Source: an uncultured Bacteroidales bacterium (GTDB taxonomy: Bacteria > Bacteroidota > Bacteroidia > Bacteroidales > WCHB1-69). From it: a stretch of 35,341 nucleotides of DNA. Under the pieces are notes generated by a model. It saw only the letters and a program-made list of their open reading frames with translations. It did not search any database and had not been told where the DNA came from. Made by a program: the position numbers and the translations under genes. The stretch spans positions 207,178 to 242,518 of the forward strand of contig ONAB01000001.1 of NCBI GenBank assembly GCA_900315705.1, read 5' to 3'. Of this stretch, positions 1 to 7,965 are shown piece after piece. The first letter of the stretch is position 1; each line of letters begins with the position of its first letter.

Positions 1-193
1 ACTGTGCGAGCATTTGTCTCACCGTGCGTTCCAGGTTGTGTTCGACAATAGCGCTGTAAGCCAGGTTGCGTTTTCTCTTGGTGGATTTCTTGGTGAGAAT
101 GTGGCTGTGGTAAGCGTGATGTCTCTTGATTTTGCCGGTGCCGGTCAGAGTGAATCTCTTCTTGGCGGCGGACTTGGATTTGATTTTTGGCAT
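1..193 (-). CDS. rpmI: 50S ribosomal protein L35 (3' end at or just past the window edge)
   Basis: The reverse strand from 193 reads [14 protein letters not shown]..., then [17 protein letters not shown] and a lysine/arginine-rich stretch, which is the L35 signature; L35 is a small basic protein of the large ribosomal subunit. 64 codons are visible and Bacteroidota L35 is about 65 residues, so only the last codon or the stop lies outside the window. It follows infC after 54 nt on the same strand, the usual infC-rpmI-rplT order, so rplT is expected next beyond the left edge. No separate promoter was seen, so cotranscription with infC is likely. Confidence 0.95.
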   Translation of the reverse strand, partial: MPKIKSKSAAKKRFTLTGTGKIKRHHAYHSHILTKKSTKRKRNLAYSAIVEHNLERTVRQMLAQ

Positions 194-247
194 TTCTTTT
201 AAGTCTTTTAAAGTTTATATTTGGTGTTTACCGTTTTATCGTGAGTT

Positions 248-820
248 TTATTTTTTCTGCGATTTGGGGCTGATGATCATCGTCATATTGCGGCCTGCCA
301 GGGTGGGCATCTGGTCGGGCTTGCCATAGTCGCCTAAGCGCTCGGCGAAGCGGAGCAGCAGCAGTTCGCCCTGGTCCTTGTAGATGATGGAGCGGCCTCT
401 GAAATAGACCTGGAGCTTCACCTTGTAGCCCTCCTGCAGGAACTTGATGGCGTGGTTGCACTTGAAGTTGAAGTCGTGCTCGTCGGTTTGCGGCCCCATA
501 TGGATCTCCTTGACGGCGTTCTTGGCGCTGTTGGCCTTGATTTCCTTCGCCTTTTTCTTCTGTTCGTAGAGATATTTTTGGTAGTCCATCACCTTGCACA
601 CGGGCGGGTTGGTGTTCGGGGAGATTTCCACGAGGTCCAACTCGTATTTGTCAGCTATGGCCAACGCTTCGCGCAGCGAGACGATTTTGGGTTCAAATTG
701 TTCGCCAACTACGCGGACGGTCTGGGCCGTGATGTGCTCGTTGATTCTGTGTTGGCTCTCTTTCTTGGGGCGCGCGCCCATAGGGGTGCGGGGTTTGCCT
801 GCGTTAGGTGTGTTATTCAA
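248..820 (-). CDS. infC: Translation initiation factor IF-3
   Basis: The 190-residue product has the IF-3 N-domain (RINEHITAQTVRVVGEQ, about residues 26-42), the conserved DLVEISPNTNPPVCKVMDY stretch, a lysine-rich linker and the C-domain with VKLQVYFRGRSIIYK. IF-3 binds the 30S subunit, prevents premature 50S joining and checks start codons. The frame opens with TTG at 820, just after a strong Shine-Dalgarno-like AAAGGAG (reverse strand, 822-828) that sits unusually close. The first in-frame ATG, 13 codons later, would still leave an intact IF-3. A rare start codon is typical of infC because IF-3 discriminates against such codons and so represses its own synthesis. The residues before RINEH are a variable extension. 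Confidence 0.96.
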   Translation of the reverse strand: MNNTPNAGKPRTPMGARPKKESQHRINEHITAQTVRVVGEQFEPKIVSLREALAIADKYELDLVEISPNTNPPVCKVMDYQKYLYEQKKKAKEIKANSAKNAVKEIHMGPQTDEHDFNFKCNHAIKFLQEGYKVKLQVYFRGRSIIYKDQGELLLLRFAERLGDYGKPDQMPTLAGRNMTMIISPKSQKK

Positions 821-877
821 AGCTCCTTTCTTTTTTTGTTTACGATATAAATACTTTACTTATAAAATTTTGGGCGG

Positions 878-885
878 CAAAAATA
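878..885 (-). promoter_or_regulatory. Candidate -7 box upstream of infC
   Basis: On the reverse strand this reads TATTTTTG followed by CCGCC, matching the Bacteroidota -7 consensus TAnnTTTG. It lies about 58 nt before the infC start. No good TTTG -33 box is visible at 19-21 nt, so the call rests on one element and on near-identical elements before ferredoxin, smpB, folA and rpsP. Confidence 0.45.
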
Positions 886-902
886 CACTTTTTTTAATTT
901 GT

Positions 903-933
903 TTTGATTGTTGTTGCATTTTTTTTATTTTTG
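903..933 (+). promoter_or_regulatory. Bacteroidota housekeeping promoter for porG
   Basis: TTTG at 903-906, a 19-nt spacer and TATTTTTG at 926-933 match the -33/-7 consensus exactly. Transcription would start near 940, about 30 nt before the ATG at 969. It diverges from the infC promoter. Confidence 0.65.
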
Positions 934-968
934 CAGCGTTAAAACATCCGGCACTCTTTTCTGTGCCG

Positions 969-1916
969 ATGGAATTGATTCTTAATCCTCCCTTCAAGAG
1001 CTTTCGCTCCGGGGAATTAAATTTGAAAGCAGTGAAACGTAGAACCCTCATTTTCACCACTTGCGTGCTGTTTGCCCTCTGTATGGCATCGGCCCCGGCG
1101 GCGCGCGCCCAAAGTTCCGAGTTCGGCGCCCTCGTCGGCACCTCCTTCTATCTTGGCGACCTCAACCAGGCGGGCCTCTTCAAAGGCTGCCACCTGGCGG
1201 GCGGCGTGATGTACCGCTACAACTTCTCGCCCCGCTGGGCCCTCAAGGCCAACATCCTGTTCGGCAAGGTCTCCGCCTCCGACGCGGGCACCCTGAACGC
1301 ACAGCGCAACCTCAGCTTTATGTCGCCCATCTCGGAACTCTCCGTGCAGGCCGAGCTCAACTTCCTGAAACTCTACAACGCCCCGCAGCAGAACCGGTTC
1401 ACACCCTATATCTTCGCCGGTCTCTCCCTCTTCTCCTTCGACCCGCAGGCACAGCACCCCAACGGCACCTGGTATGAGCTGCAGAGCCTCGGCACCGAGG
1501 GCCAGGGCATCCCCGACTCCAACGGCGTAGCCGCCAAACGCTACTCCCTCACCAGCTTTGCCATCCCCTTCGGTATCGGCTTCAAGGTCACCATCGGCCG
1601 CCACATTTGTCTCGGCGCCGAATGGGGCATCCGCTACACCTTCACCGACTATCTGGATGACGTGCGCGGCGTCTATTATGACAACGATGTGCTCCGCGAG
1701 CAGCACGGCAGCATCGTGGCCGACCTGGCCGACCGCACCCCCGAGCTCATCGACCCCGAGACCAACGCACCCTATCCCTATAACAAGCCGGGCACCCAAC
1801 GCGGCAACACCACCACCACCGACCTCTACTCCTTCGCCGGCATATTCTTCACGGTGAAGTTCGGTAACGAGTCGAAGACTTGCGACCTGCACAAGCCCAG
1901 AAAACCCCGCCACTAA
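969..1916 (+). CDS. porG: PorG-like type IX secretion outer-membrane protein (DUF6089)
   Basis: Secreted beta-barrel of 315 residues from the ATG at 969. A basic n-region (VKRRT), hydrophobic core and APAARAQ cleavage site form the signal peptide. The mature part begins SSEFGALVGTSFYLGDLNQ and continues as alternating beta strands, including SFAIPFGIGFKVTIG and the end FAGIFFTVKFG, which fits DUF6089/PorG. In P. gingivalis PorG (PG0189) is an outer-membrane T9SS component encoded directly before uppS, bamA and ompH, and the same order is seen here (12 nt to uppS). A shorter start at GTG 1032 would give a more conventional signal peptide; ATG 969 was kept because it lies about 30 nt after the predicted transcription start. 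The family call is firm, the T9SS role is by synteny. Confidence 0.78.
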   Translation: MELILNPPFKSFRSGELNLKAVKRRTLIFTTCVLFALCMASAPAARAQSSEFGALVGTSFYLGDLNQAGLFKGCHLAGGVMYRYNFSPRWALKANILFGKVSASDAGTLNAQRNLSFMSPISELSVQAELNFLKLYNAPQQNRFTPYIFAGLSLFSFDPQAQHPNGTWYELQSLGTEGQGIPDSNGVAAKRYSLTSFAIPFGIGFKVTIGRHICLGAEWGIRYTFTDYLDDVRGVYYDNDVLREQHGSIVADLADRTPELIDPETNAPYPYNKPGTQRGNTTTTDLYSFAGIFFTVKFGNESKTCDLHKPRKPRH

Positions 1917-1927
1917 AACAATAGCCA

Positions 1928-2677
1928 ATGAACCATAACGATAGAGTTCTCGACCCGGCCAAGATGCCCGCCCACATCGCCATCATTATGGACGGCAACG
2001 GCCGCTGGGCCCAGAAGCAGGGCCACGAGCGCACTTTCGGCCACCAGAACGGCGTGGAAGCCGTGCGCAGCGTCATCGAGGGCGCTGGCGAAATGGGCGT
2101 GCGCTACCTTACCCTCTACGCCTTCTCCACCGAGAACTGGAACCGCCCCAAAGAGGAGGTCGAGATGCTGATGGGCCTTCTCGTGAAGTCTATCCACAAT
2201 GAGCTGGACAAGCTGATGAAAAACCAGGTGCGCCTGATGATGACCGGCCGTATGGAGGACCTGCCCGAATCGTGTCGCGCCGCCCTCCAGGAGGCCATCG
2301 ACCGCACCGCCGCCAACAAGGGGCTCACCGTTGTGCTGGCCCTCAGCTACAGTGGCCGTGCCGAGATTGTGGATATGGCCCGCAACATCGCGCGCCAGGC
2401 CGCCGCCGGCACGCTCGCCCCCGAACAAATAACCCCCGAGACTGTCCAGCAGCATCTCTATCACGGCGATATTCCCGACCCCGACATCCTCATCCGCACC
2501 GGCGGCGACTTCCGTATCAGCAACTTCCTTCTCTGGGAATGCGCCTACACCGAGTTCTTCTTCGTGCCCACGATGTGGCCCGACTTCCGCAAGACCGACC
2601 TGCGCGAAATCGTGCTCGATTTCCAGTGCCGTGAACGCCGCTATGGAAAAACGGGAGAACAGGTCCGAGAACAATGA
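1928..2677 (+). CDS. uppS: Isoprenyl transferase (undecaprenyl diphosphate synthase)
   Basis: A 249-residue cis-prenyltransferase that extends farnesyl diphosphate with isopentenyl diphosphate to undecaprenyl diphosphate, the lipid carrier for peptidoglycan and O-antigen. Visible signatures: HIAIIMDGNGRWAQKQG near the N-terminus with catalytic Asp22, YAFSTENWNRP, and the substrate-binding RTGGDFRISNFLLW near residues 190-203, followed by AYTEFFF. Length is normal for the family. It is cytoplasmic and membrane-associated. It starts 12 nt after porG and is followed after 40 nt by bamA, so it is probably in the porG operon. Confidence 0.97.
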   Translation: MNHNDRVLDPAKMPAHIAIIMDGNGRWAQKQGHERTFGHQNGVEAVRSVIEGAGEMGVRYLTLYAFSTENWNRPKEEVEMLMGLLVKSIHNELDKLMKNQVRLMMTGRMEDLPESCRAALQEAIDRTAANKGLTVVLALSYSGRAEIVDMARNIARQAAAGTLAPEQITPETVQQHLYHGDIPDPDILIRTGGDFRISNFLLWECAYTEFFFVPTMWPDFRKTDLREIVLDFQCRERRYGKTGEQVREQ

Positions 2678-2686
2678 TATTTTCAC

Positions 2687-2694
2687 TATCTTTG
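2687..2694 (+). promoter_or_regulatory. Candidate internal promoter (-7 box) before bamA
   Basis: TATCTTTG followed by CCGCCC fits TAnnTTTG and lies in the uppS-bamA gap, placing a start site near 2701, 17 nt before the bamA ATG. No TTTG -33 box at the expected distance. Confidence 0.4.
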
Positions 2695-2717
2695 CCGCCC
2701 TATTTTTATAACCTGTA

Positions 2718-5345
2718 ATGAGATTCACCCGACGAGCGACAATCTTCCTGATGCTATTTATAATGATTTGCATAACTGCAAGTTATGGTCAGGTTATTGT
2801 GGGCTCCGAAGGCAAAGACGGTCCTATCAAGATTGATTATTCCAATCCTGTCGAGTATGAAATCGGCGGCATTACCTCCTCCGGCACCGCCCCGCTCGAC
2901 CAGCGCCTGCTCTCGTTCCACGTGGGCGAGAAGATTCTCATTCCGGGTGATGAAATCACCAAGAGCATCAAAACCCTCTGGAAAAGCGGCCTCTACGATG
3001 ACGTGGAGATCACCGTCACTCGCGTGCTCGGCAATGTCGCTTTCCTTGATGTGCGGCTCGAGGACCGTGCCCGACTTCTCTCCTTCGGTTTCAAGGGCAC
3101 TACAAAATCCGAGGAGAACGACCTGCGCGAGAAACTCCACATCTCTCAGGGCAACATCATCAACGACAATATGAAGACCACCTGCGCCAACATTATCCGC
3201 AACTACTATGTGGACAAGGGCTTCTACAGCTGTTCGGTGAATGTGCAGGAAATCCCCGACGAGAAAATCAAGAATGCCAAGAGCATCCTCTTCGATATCC
3301 AGAAATCCAAGCGTGTCCGCATCTCCAAAATCGCCATCAACGGCAACAAGGGTGTCACCGACGCTGTGTTGCTCCGTTCGATGAAGGAGACCAAGGAGAA
3401 GTTCCTCTTTATGCCCTTCTACAAGATGGACACCGCCATCGCCTATTGTGCGCGGCACAAGGGCTATTACGAGTCCAAGGACATCAAGGAGCACCTCGAC
3501 GACTATTTCTCCGACCGTGTCAAGCTTCGCAGCATCTTCAAGAAATCCAAGTTCATCAAGGAAAGTTACGAAACCGACAAGGTCAATCTCATCAACAAGT
3601 ACAACGAGTTGGGCTACCGCGACGCCATCATTGTGCGCGACACCTACTATCTGGACGGGCGCGATATGCACATCGACATCGATGTGGACGAGGGGCCCCG
3701 TTACTATTTCCGGAACATCACATTTGTGGGCAATACCATTTATCCCACCTCGCTGCTGTCGCGTCTTTTGGGCATCAGCAAGGGGGATGTCTATAACCAG
3801 ACCCTCCTGAACAAGAACCTGACGATGAAGGAGGATGGTGAGGATTTGGCCTCGCTCTATATGAACAACGGCTATCTCTTCTTCAGCGCCAACCCTGTGG
3901 AGGTGGCGGTGGAGAACGACTCCATAGACATTGAAATCCGTATCCGCGAGGGCAAGCAGGCCCGCTACAACAAAATCACGGTCACGGGCAACACCAAGAC
4001 CAACGACAATGTCATCCTCCGCGAGGTGACCACCATCCCCGGCCAGTTGTTCAACCGTGCCGACATCATCCGCACACAGCAGGTGCTGATGTCGCTCGGC
4101 TATTTCAACCAGGAGAAGATGGATGTGCAGCCCAAGCCCAACGAGGCCGACGGCACCGTCGATATCAACTATGTGGTGGAGGAGACCAGCTCCGATCAGC
4201 TCTCGCTGAGCGCGGGCTACGGTGCGATGGGATTCGTCATCACGGCGGGTATAGCCTTCAACAATTTCTCCACCAAGAAATTGTTCAAGAAAGATGCCTG
4301 GACGCCCATCCCGGGTGGCGACGGCCAGCGCCTTTCCCTGAATGTCTCCACAACAGGCCAGTTCTATCAATACTATAACGTCTCCTTCACGGAGCCGTGG
4401 CTCGGGGGCAAGAAGCCCAACGCCCTCACAGTCGGTGTCTTCTACCAACGCCAGGCGTATGGCTCGAAACGAGACACCGCTGGTTTCCGCTCCTCCAGCA
4501 TCGCCGGCGCCTCCATCTCCCTGGCCAGCCAGCTGAAGTGGCCCGACGACTATTTCCAAATGTCGCACACCCTCTCCTACGAGTATTATACGGTGACCAA
4601 CTGGTCGGGCTACTATTTCTTCAACAACGGTAACGCCAACAGTTTGAGCTATATCTTCACCTTGGCCCGTAACTCTGTCAACGCGCCGATCTACCCGCGC
4701 GAGGGTTCCAGCTTCTCCTTCTCGGTGCAGCTCACACCGCCCTATTCGCTGTTTGGCCATAAGGACTACAGCACGATGACGGACCAGCAGAAGTATAAGT
4801 GGCTTGAGTTCCACAAGTGGAAGTTCAACGCCTCCTGGTTCACCCGCATTGTGCAGAATCTGGTGCTGAATGTCCGCTTCAAGATGGGCTTTATGGGCTG
4901 TTACAACAAGGAGATCGGCATTCCGCCGTTCGGACGCTTCTATCTGGGCGGCGACGCTATGTCCACCTTCTCCTACGACGGCCGCGAGGTGATTGGTATG
5001 CGCGGTTACGACGACGAGGTGCTGTCGCCCTATGTAAACGGCAGTTCCACGGGTGCCAGCATCTACCAGAAGTTCACGGCCGAGTTGCGCTACCCCATCA
5101 GTCTGAATCCCTCAGCCACCATCTATGTGCTCGCCTTCCTGGAGGCAGGCAAGGGCTGGCTCGACAAGCGGCAGTATAACCCCTTCAATATGTACAAGTC
5201 GGCCGGCGTCGGCGTGCGCGTCTATCTGCCGATGTTCGGTCTGCTCGGCTTCGACTGGGGCTACGGCTTCGACGAGGTGCCCGGACGCGCCAAGAGCGCC
5301 TGGGGAAGCCACTTCCACATATCCATCAATTCTTCCATAGACTAA
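2718..5345 (+). CDS. bamA: Outer-membrane protein assembly factor BamA (Omp85)
   Basis: An 875-residue protein with an N-terminal signal peptide (MRFTRRATIFLMLFIMIC... ending SYGQ). About residues 40-480 hold a series of POTRA domains, with recurrent patterns such as ISKIAINGNKGVTDAVLLR, FRNITFVGNTIYPTSLLSR and YNKITVTGNTKTNDNVILRE. The C-terminal part is the 16-stranded Omp85 barrel; IGMRGYDDE near residue 758 is the conserved loop-6 (V/I)RGF/Y motif. BamA folds and inserts outer-membrane barrels such as PorG and the receptors encoded here. The ompH/Skp chaperone genes follow directly, which supports the role. BamA proteins are often 750-900 residues in this phylum. Confidence 0.96.
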   Translation: MRFTRRATIFLMLFIMICITASYGQVIVGSEGKDGPIKIDYSNPVEYEIGGITSSGTAPLDQRLLSFHVGEKILIPGDEITKSIKTLWKSGLYDDVEITVTRVLGNVAFLDVRLEDRARLLSFGFKGTTKSEENDLREKLHISQGNIINDNMKTTCANIIRNYYVDKGFYSCSVNVQEIPDEKIKNAKSILFDIQKSKRVRISKIAINGNKGVTDAVLLRSMKETKEKFLFMPFYKMDTAIAYCARHKGYYESKDIKEHLDDYFSDRVKLRSIFKKSKFIKESYETDKVNLINKYNELGYRDAIIVRDTYYLDGRDMHIDIDVDEGPRYYFRNITFVGNTIYPTSLLSRLLGISKGDVYNQTLLNKNLTMKEDGEDLASLYMNNGYLFFSANPVEVAVENDSIDIEIRIREGKQARYNKITVTGNTKTNDNVILREVTTIPGQLFNRADIIRTQQVLMSLGYFNQEKMDVQPKPNEADGTVDINYVVEETSSDQLSLSAGYGAMGFVITAGIAFNNFSTKKLFKKDAWTPIPGGDGQRLSLNVSTTGQFYQYYNVSFTEPWLGGKKPNALTVGVFYQRQAYGSKRDTAGFRSSSIAGASISLASQLKWPDDYFQMSHTLSYEYYTVTNWSGYYFFNNGNANSLSYIFTLARNSVNAPIYPREGSSFSFSVQLTPPYSLFGHKDYSTMTDQQKYKWLEFHKWKFNASWFTRIVQNLVLNVRFKMGFMGCYNKEIGIPPFGRFYLGGDAMSTFSYDGREVIGMRGYDDEVLSPYVNGSSTGASIYQKFTAELRYPISLNPSATIYVLAFLEAGKGWLDKRQYNPFNMYKSAGVGVRVYLPMFGLLGFDWGYGFDEVPGRAKSAWGSHFHISINSSID

Positions 5346-5405
5346 AACAATAAAAACCATAAATCCACGTTATCTCCACGTTTATAATCAAAAAAAATAG
5401 AAGCT

Positions 5406-5936
5406 ATGAAAAAACTATTCTTGTCCGCATTGATCGCCCTGGTGTCTGTCACCGCCTTTGCACAGAAATACGCCTATATCAATTCCGAATATATTCTCTC
5501 CAATATGGCGGAATACAAGGAGGCGCAGGCCGAGCTGAACCGCGTGGCCGTGCTGTGGCAGAAAGAGATCGAGGCCAAGTTTGCCTCCATCGACTCGATG
5601 TACAGAAAATATCAGGTGGAATCGGTGACGATGCCCGAGCAGATGAAGAAAAACCGCGAGGACGCCATCATCGCCCAAGAGAAAGCCGCCAAGGACCTTC
5701 AGAAAAAGCGCTTCGGCCAGGACGGCGACCTCTTCAAGAAGAGAGAGGAACTGGTGAAACCCATCCAGGACCGCGTCATCTCCACGGTGAATGACTATGC
5801 CAAGGAGAAGGGCTATGCCTTTGTGTTCGACACGGCTGGTGAGATGACCATCATCTACGCCGACCCGAAATGGGACATCAACAACGCCATCCTCCAAAAA
5901 CTCGGCATCTCTGTCAACAGCGAGTTGGATGACTAA
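5406..5936 (+). CDS. ompH: OmpH/Skp-family periplasmic chaperone, copy 1
   Basis: A 176-residue protein with a signal peptide (MKKLFLSALIALVSVTAFAQ) and the OmpH start KYAYINSEYILSNM, then a long charged helical region (about residues 40-130) expected to form the coiled-coil arms of Skp, and a final KGYAFVFDTA segment. Skp trimers hold unfolded outer-membrane proteins in the periplasm and pass them to BamA, encoded 60 nt upstream. It is the most divergent and longest of the three copies, with an extra acidic C-terminus (NSELDD). Confidence 0.9.
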   Translation: MKKLFLSALIALVSVTAFAQKYAYINSEYILSNMAEYKEAQAELNRVAVLWQKEIEAKFASIDSMYRKYQVESVTMPEQMKKNREDAIIAQEKAAKDLQKKRFGQDGDLFKKREELVKPIQDRVISTVNDYAKEKGYAFVFDTAGEMTIIYADPKWDINNAILQKLGISVNSELDD

Positions 5937-5980
5937 TAATATATAATATTGTATAACCTATTTACACTACAGATAAGAAG

Positions 5981-6478
5981 ATGAAAAAGATTTTGTTACT
6001 TGCCGCCGTTGCTATGTTCGTTTCTATGGGCACGGCAAACGCCCAGAAGTATGGACACGTCAATTCCAGTGAGATTCTCCAGGTGATGCCCGGTGTGGAC
6101 TCCTTGCAAATCAAACTCCAGGCCTTCCAGGCTGACCTGCAGGCTATGTATGAGAGTATGATGACCGAGTACCAGACCAAGAAGGACAAGTTTGACCGCG
6201 AGGTGGGCACGATGTCCTCCGCCGTGCGCCAAGTGCGCGAGAAGGAGCTGGAAGACCTCGGTATGCGCATCCAGGAGTTCCAGGCCAATGCCCAGGACGA
6301 CCTCGAGGAGAAGCAGTACGAGCTGGCCAAGCCCTTCCAGGACGCCATTCAGAACGCTATCGACAAGGTGGCCAAGGCCAACGGCTATGCCTATATCTTC
6401 GACACGAAGATTCTGCTCTATTATGATAATGGTGATGATATCACGCCGCTGGTGAAGAAGGAACTCGGCATTAAATAA
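5981..6478 (+). CDS. ompH: OmpH/Skp-family periplasmic chaperone, copy 2
   Basis: A 165-residue paralogue: signal peptide MKKILLLAAVAMFVSMGTAN followed by AQ, then KYGHVNSSEILQVMPGVDSL, a helical charged core containing RIQEFQANAQDDLEEKQ, and NGYAYIFDTK near the end. It ends in VKKELGIK, very like copy 3 (VKKELGK), so copies 2 and 3 look like the more recent duplication. It probably acts with BamA as a periplasmic holdase. P. gingivalis has two such genes at this locus; here there are three. Confidence 0.92.
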   Translation: MKKILLLAAVAMFVSMGTANAQKYGHVNSSEILQVMPGVDSLQIKLQAFQADLQAMYESMMTEYQTKKDKFDREVGTMSSAVRQVREKELEDLGMRIQEFQANAQDDLEEKQYELAKPFQDAIQNAIDKVAKANGYAYIFDTKILLYYDNGDDITPLVKKELGIK

Positions 6479-6491
6479 GGAGGACGGCACG

Positions 6492-6989
6492 ATGAAGAAA
6501 CTGATAATTGTAATCCTGTGCCTGTTCGTCACCGTTGCCGGTTACAGCCAGAAGGCAAAGTTCGGCCACGTGGACTACGCCGACCTGATGAAGGACATCC
6601 CTGGCATCGACACGGCCCAGACCGTCCTGCTGGCTTACCAAAAAGAGTTGGAAGAGACTGGCCAACAGATGGTGAACGAGTTCAAGGAGAAGCAGGCCGC
6701 CTATATGCAACTGGCCAACTCGGGTGCTTCCGCCGCCATCCTCAAGGTGAAGGAAGACGAGATGATGAAACTCTACGAGCGCATTCAGGAGTTCGCCTCC
6801 ATCAGTGAGGAGGACTTGCAGAAGAAACAACTTGAGCTGTTGAAACCTTTCCAGGAGAAACTGCTGGCCGCCATCAAGAAGGTGGCTGAAGCGGGCCACT
6901 ACACCTATATATTTGATGTCACCACGCTCGCGTTCCACGGCGAAAGCGACAACCTCACCGAGGAGGTGAAGAAGGAGCTCGGGAAATAA
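6492..6989 (+). CDS. ompH: OmpH/Skp-family periplasmic chaperone, copy 3
   Basis: A 165-residue paralogue starting 13 nt after copy 2. Signal peptide MKKLIIVILCLFVTVAGYSQ, then FGHVDYADLMKDIPGIDTAQ, a coiled-coil-prone middle with RIQEFASISEEDLQKKQLEL, and HYTYIFDVTT. The layout matches copy 2 along its length. It is the last gene of the envelope operon; inverted repeats that could terminate transcription follow. Whether the copies form homo- or heterotrimers or serve different clients cannot be told from sequence. Confidence 0.9.
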   Translation: MKKLIIVILCLFVTVAGYSQKAKFGHVDYADLMKDIPGIDTAQTVLLAYQKELEETGQQMVNEFKEKQAAYMQLANSGASAAILKVKEDEMMKLYERIQEFASISEEDLQKKQLELLKPFQEKLLAAIKKVAEAGHYTYIFDVTTLAFHGESDNLTEEVKKELGK

Positions 6990-7066
6990 GAGACGATTGG
7001 CGGGCTACTACCGGAGTCTTATACAGCCTCGGAGAGATGCTACTGACTGCATCCCCTCACATCCAT

Positions 7067-7107
7067 GTCCCGCAGGGATAACAGACAATGTGTCGTCCCT
7101 GCGGGAC
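7067..7107. repeat. 12-bp perfect inverted repeat
   Basis: GTCCCGCAGGGA at 7067-7078 pairs with TCCCTGCGGGAC at 7096-7107 around a 17-nt loop, followed by GTTTTGTT. It may end the ompH transcript, although the following T-run is interrupted. A related single hairpin, CGTCCCTGGCGGGACG, follows at 7148-7163. Confidence 0.7.
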
Positions 7108-7180
7108 GTTTTGTTATGCGGTATGCCGCATCGTTCTACCAGGCTTCCGTCCCTGGCGGGACGTGGGGGATTGTGCGACG

Positions 7181-7263
7181 TGCGGGGTGTGTGATGATAT
7201 CCGCCGAGGTAGAGCCGCCACAATGTGGGGTCATCGTCGTAGAGCCGCCACATTGTGGCGGCT
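7181..7263 (+). repeat. 83-nt direct repeat, copy 1 (upstream of hicA)
   Basis: Starts TGCGGGGTGTGTGATGATAT and runs through two AGAGCCGCCAC motifs to GGCT. It is identical to 8003-8085 except at 7258 (G here, A at 8080). The two copies are direct and bracket hicA and hicB. Confidence 0.95.
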
Positions 7264-7271
7264 TTTTTTTT
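7243..7271 (+). terminator. Hairpin with T-run (rho-independent type)
   Basis: AGCCGCCACA, a single T, then TGTGGCGGCT form a perfect 10-bp inverted repeat followed by a run of Ts. It could stop read-through from the ompH operon before hicA. The same palindrome recurs at 8115-8135, so it may be a repeat element that also terminates. Confidence 0.6.
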
Positions 7272-7292
7272 GGAAAAAATATTCATTTGTAT

Positions 7293-7323
7293 ATTGAAGA
7301 TAATTATCATTTGTGTATTTTTG
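7293..7323 (+). promoter_or_regulatory. Candidate promoter for hicAB
   Basis: ATTG at 7293-7296 (3 of 4 matches to TTTG), a 19-nt spacer and TATTTTTG at 7316-7323. It lies 26 nt before the hicA ATG. HicB of this type usually represses its own promoter, so an operator is expected near here, but none was identified. Confidence 0.5.
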
Positions 7324-7349
7324 CAAACTTTAAATTAAACTTTAGGGCA

Positions 7350-7541
7350 ATGAAAATAACTGAGTTGAAAAGGATTCTTAAAGATAGTGGTTGTCACTTT
7401 CTTGTTGAGGGGAAAAATCACGAATGGTGGTGGAGTCCGATAACAGAACGGCGGTTTCAACTACCCAGACATTCAACGGCGGATGTGGGCAAAACATTGA
7501 TGGGATATGTCAGAGAGCAGTCTGGAGTAAATGTCAAGTAA
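7350..7541 (+). CDS. hicA: HicA-type toxin (mRNA interferase)
   Basis: A 63-residue protein with the HicA layout: MKITELKRILKDSGCHFLVE, the GKNHEWWWSP motif with His24 at the catalytic position, then RRFQLPRHSTADVGK, matching the usual F.VPRH segment. HicA toxins cleave mRNA through a double-stranded-RNA-binding fold and are neutralised by HicB. ATG 7350 was chosen because the family begins there and a promoter lies just upstream; the longer open frame crosses the repeat. The partner hicB follows after 18 nt. Lower G+C than the neighbours and flanking direct repeats suggest the module was acquired. Confidence 0.9.
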   Translation: MKITELKRILKDSGCHFLVEGKNHEWWWSPITERRFQLPRHSTADVGKTLMGYVREQSGVNVK

Positions 7542-7559
7542 TCAAAAAAAAACAATACT

Positions 7560-7949
7560 ATGGAAAAAATCACTGTAATTATTGAAAGAAACAATGATGG
7601 CTCTTTTACCGCCATCCCCCAGCACAAGCACAAAATAGGCTTCATTGGAACTGGCAACACTATTGATGCTGTAAAAAGAGATTTGGCCAATTCCTATTCT
7701 GAGGCGAAGGAACTGATGCCTTCGCTTCCTGAAATGGAGTTTGAGTACAAATTTGACACTGCCAGTTTTTTACAATACATTAATGGCAAGTTGTCACTGG
7801 CCGACTTGCAAACCATCACTGGTATTAACCGACACCAACTCAGCCATTATGCTACCGGGAAGAGTCGTCCCTCGCCCAAAACCGTGCAGCGCATCCAGAA
7901 CGGCATACTGAAGTTTTCGGAAGAACTGCGCCGGGTGTGTCTGGTTTGA
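7560..7949 (+). CDS. hicB: HicB-type antitoxin with C-terminal DNA-binding domain
   Basis: A 129-residue protein. Residues 1-60 form the partial RNase-H-like HicB fold (KITVIIERNNDGSFTAIPQH, then GNTIDAVKRDLANSY). Residues about 77-125 look like an XRE-type helix-turn-helix (LSLADLQTITGINRHQLSHY, then GKSRPSPKTVQRIQ). It should bind and block HicA and repress the hicAB promoter. Gene order is hicA first. The stop codon sits inside a 7-bp hairpin (CGGGTGT/ACACCCG, 7932-7955), which may serve as a weak terminator. Confidence 0.9.
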   Translation: MEKITVIIERNNDGSFTAIPQHKHKIGFIGTGNTIDAVKRDLANSYSEAKELMPSLPEMEFEYKFDTASFLQYINGKLSLADLQTITGINRHQLSHYATGKSRPSPKTVQRIQNGILKFSEELRRVCLV

Positions 7950-7965
7950 CACCCGTAACAATCCC

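Larger units (their letters stand above)
6990..7349. other. Gene-free, palindrome-rich stretch between ompH and hicA
   Basis: About 360 nt with no convincing gene. Small frames run across it in several phases, but they encode arginine/proline-rich peptides without family features. It contains the GTCCC/GGGAC inverted repeats (7067-7163), the first 83-nt direct repeat (7181-7263), a hairpin plus T-run (7243-7271) and the hicA promoter region. Confidence 0.7.

Noticed and set aside
2754-4814. 686-aa open frame on the minus strand across bamA
   Set aside because: Antisense shadow of a GC-rich gene; low-complexity V/L/H-rich translation with no motif, while the plus-strand bamA is complete.
6997-7297. 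Small frames between ompH and hicA
   Set aside because: They run through inverted and direct repeats, have Arg/Pro/Gly-rich translations and no start context.
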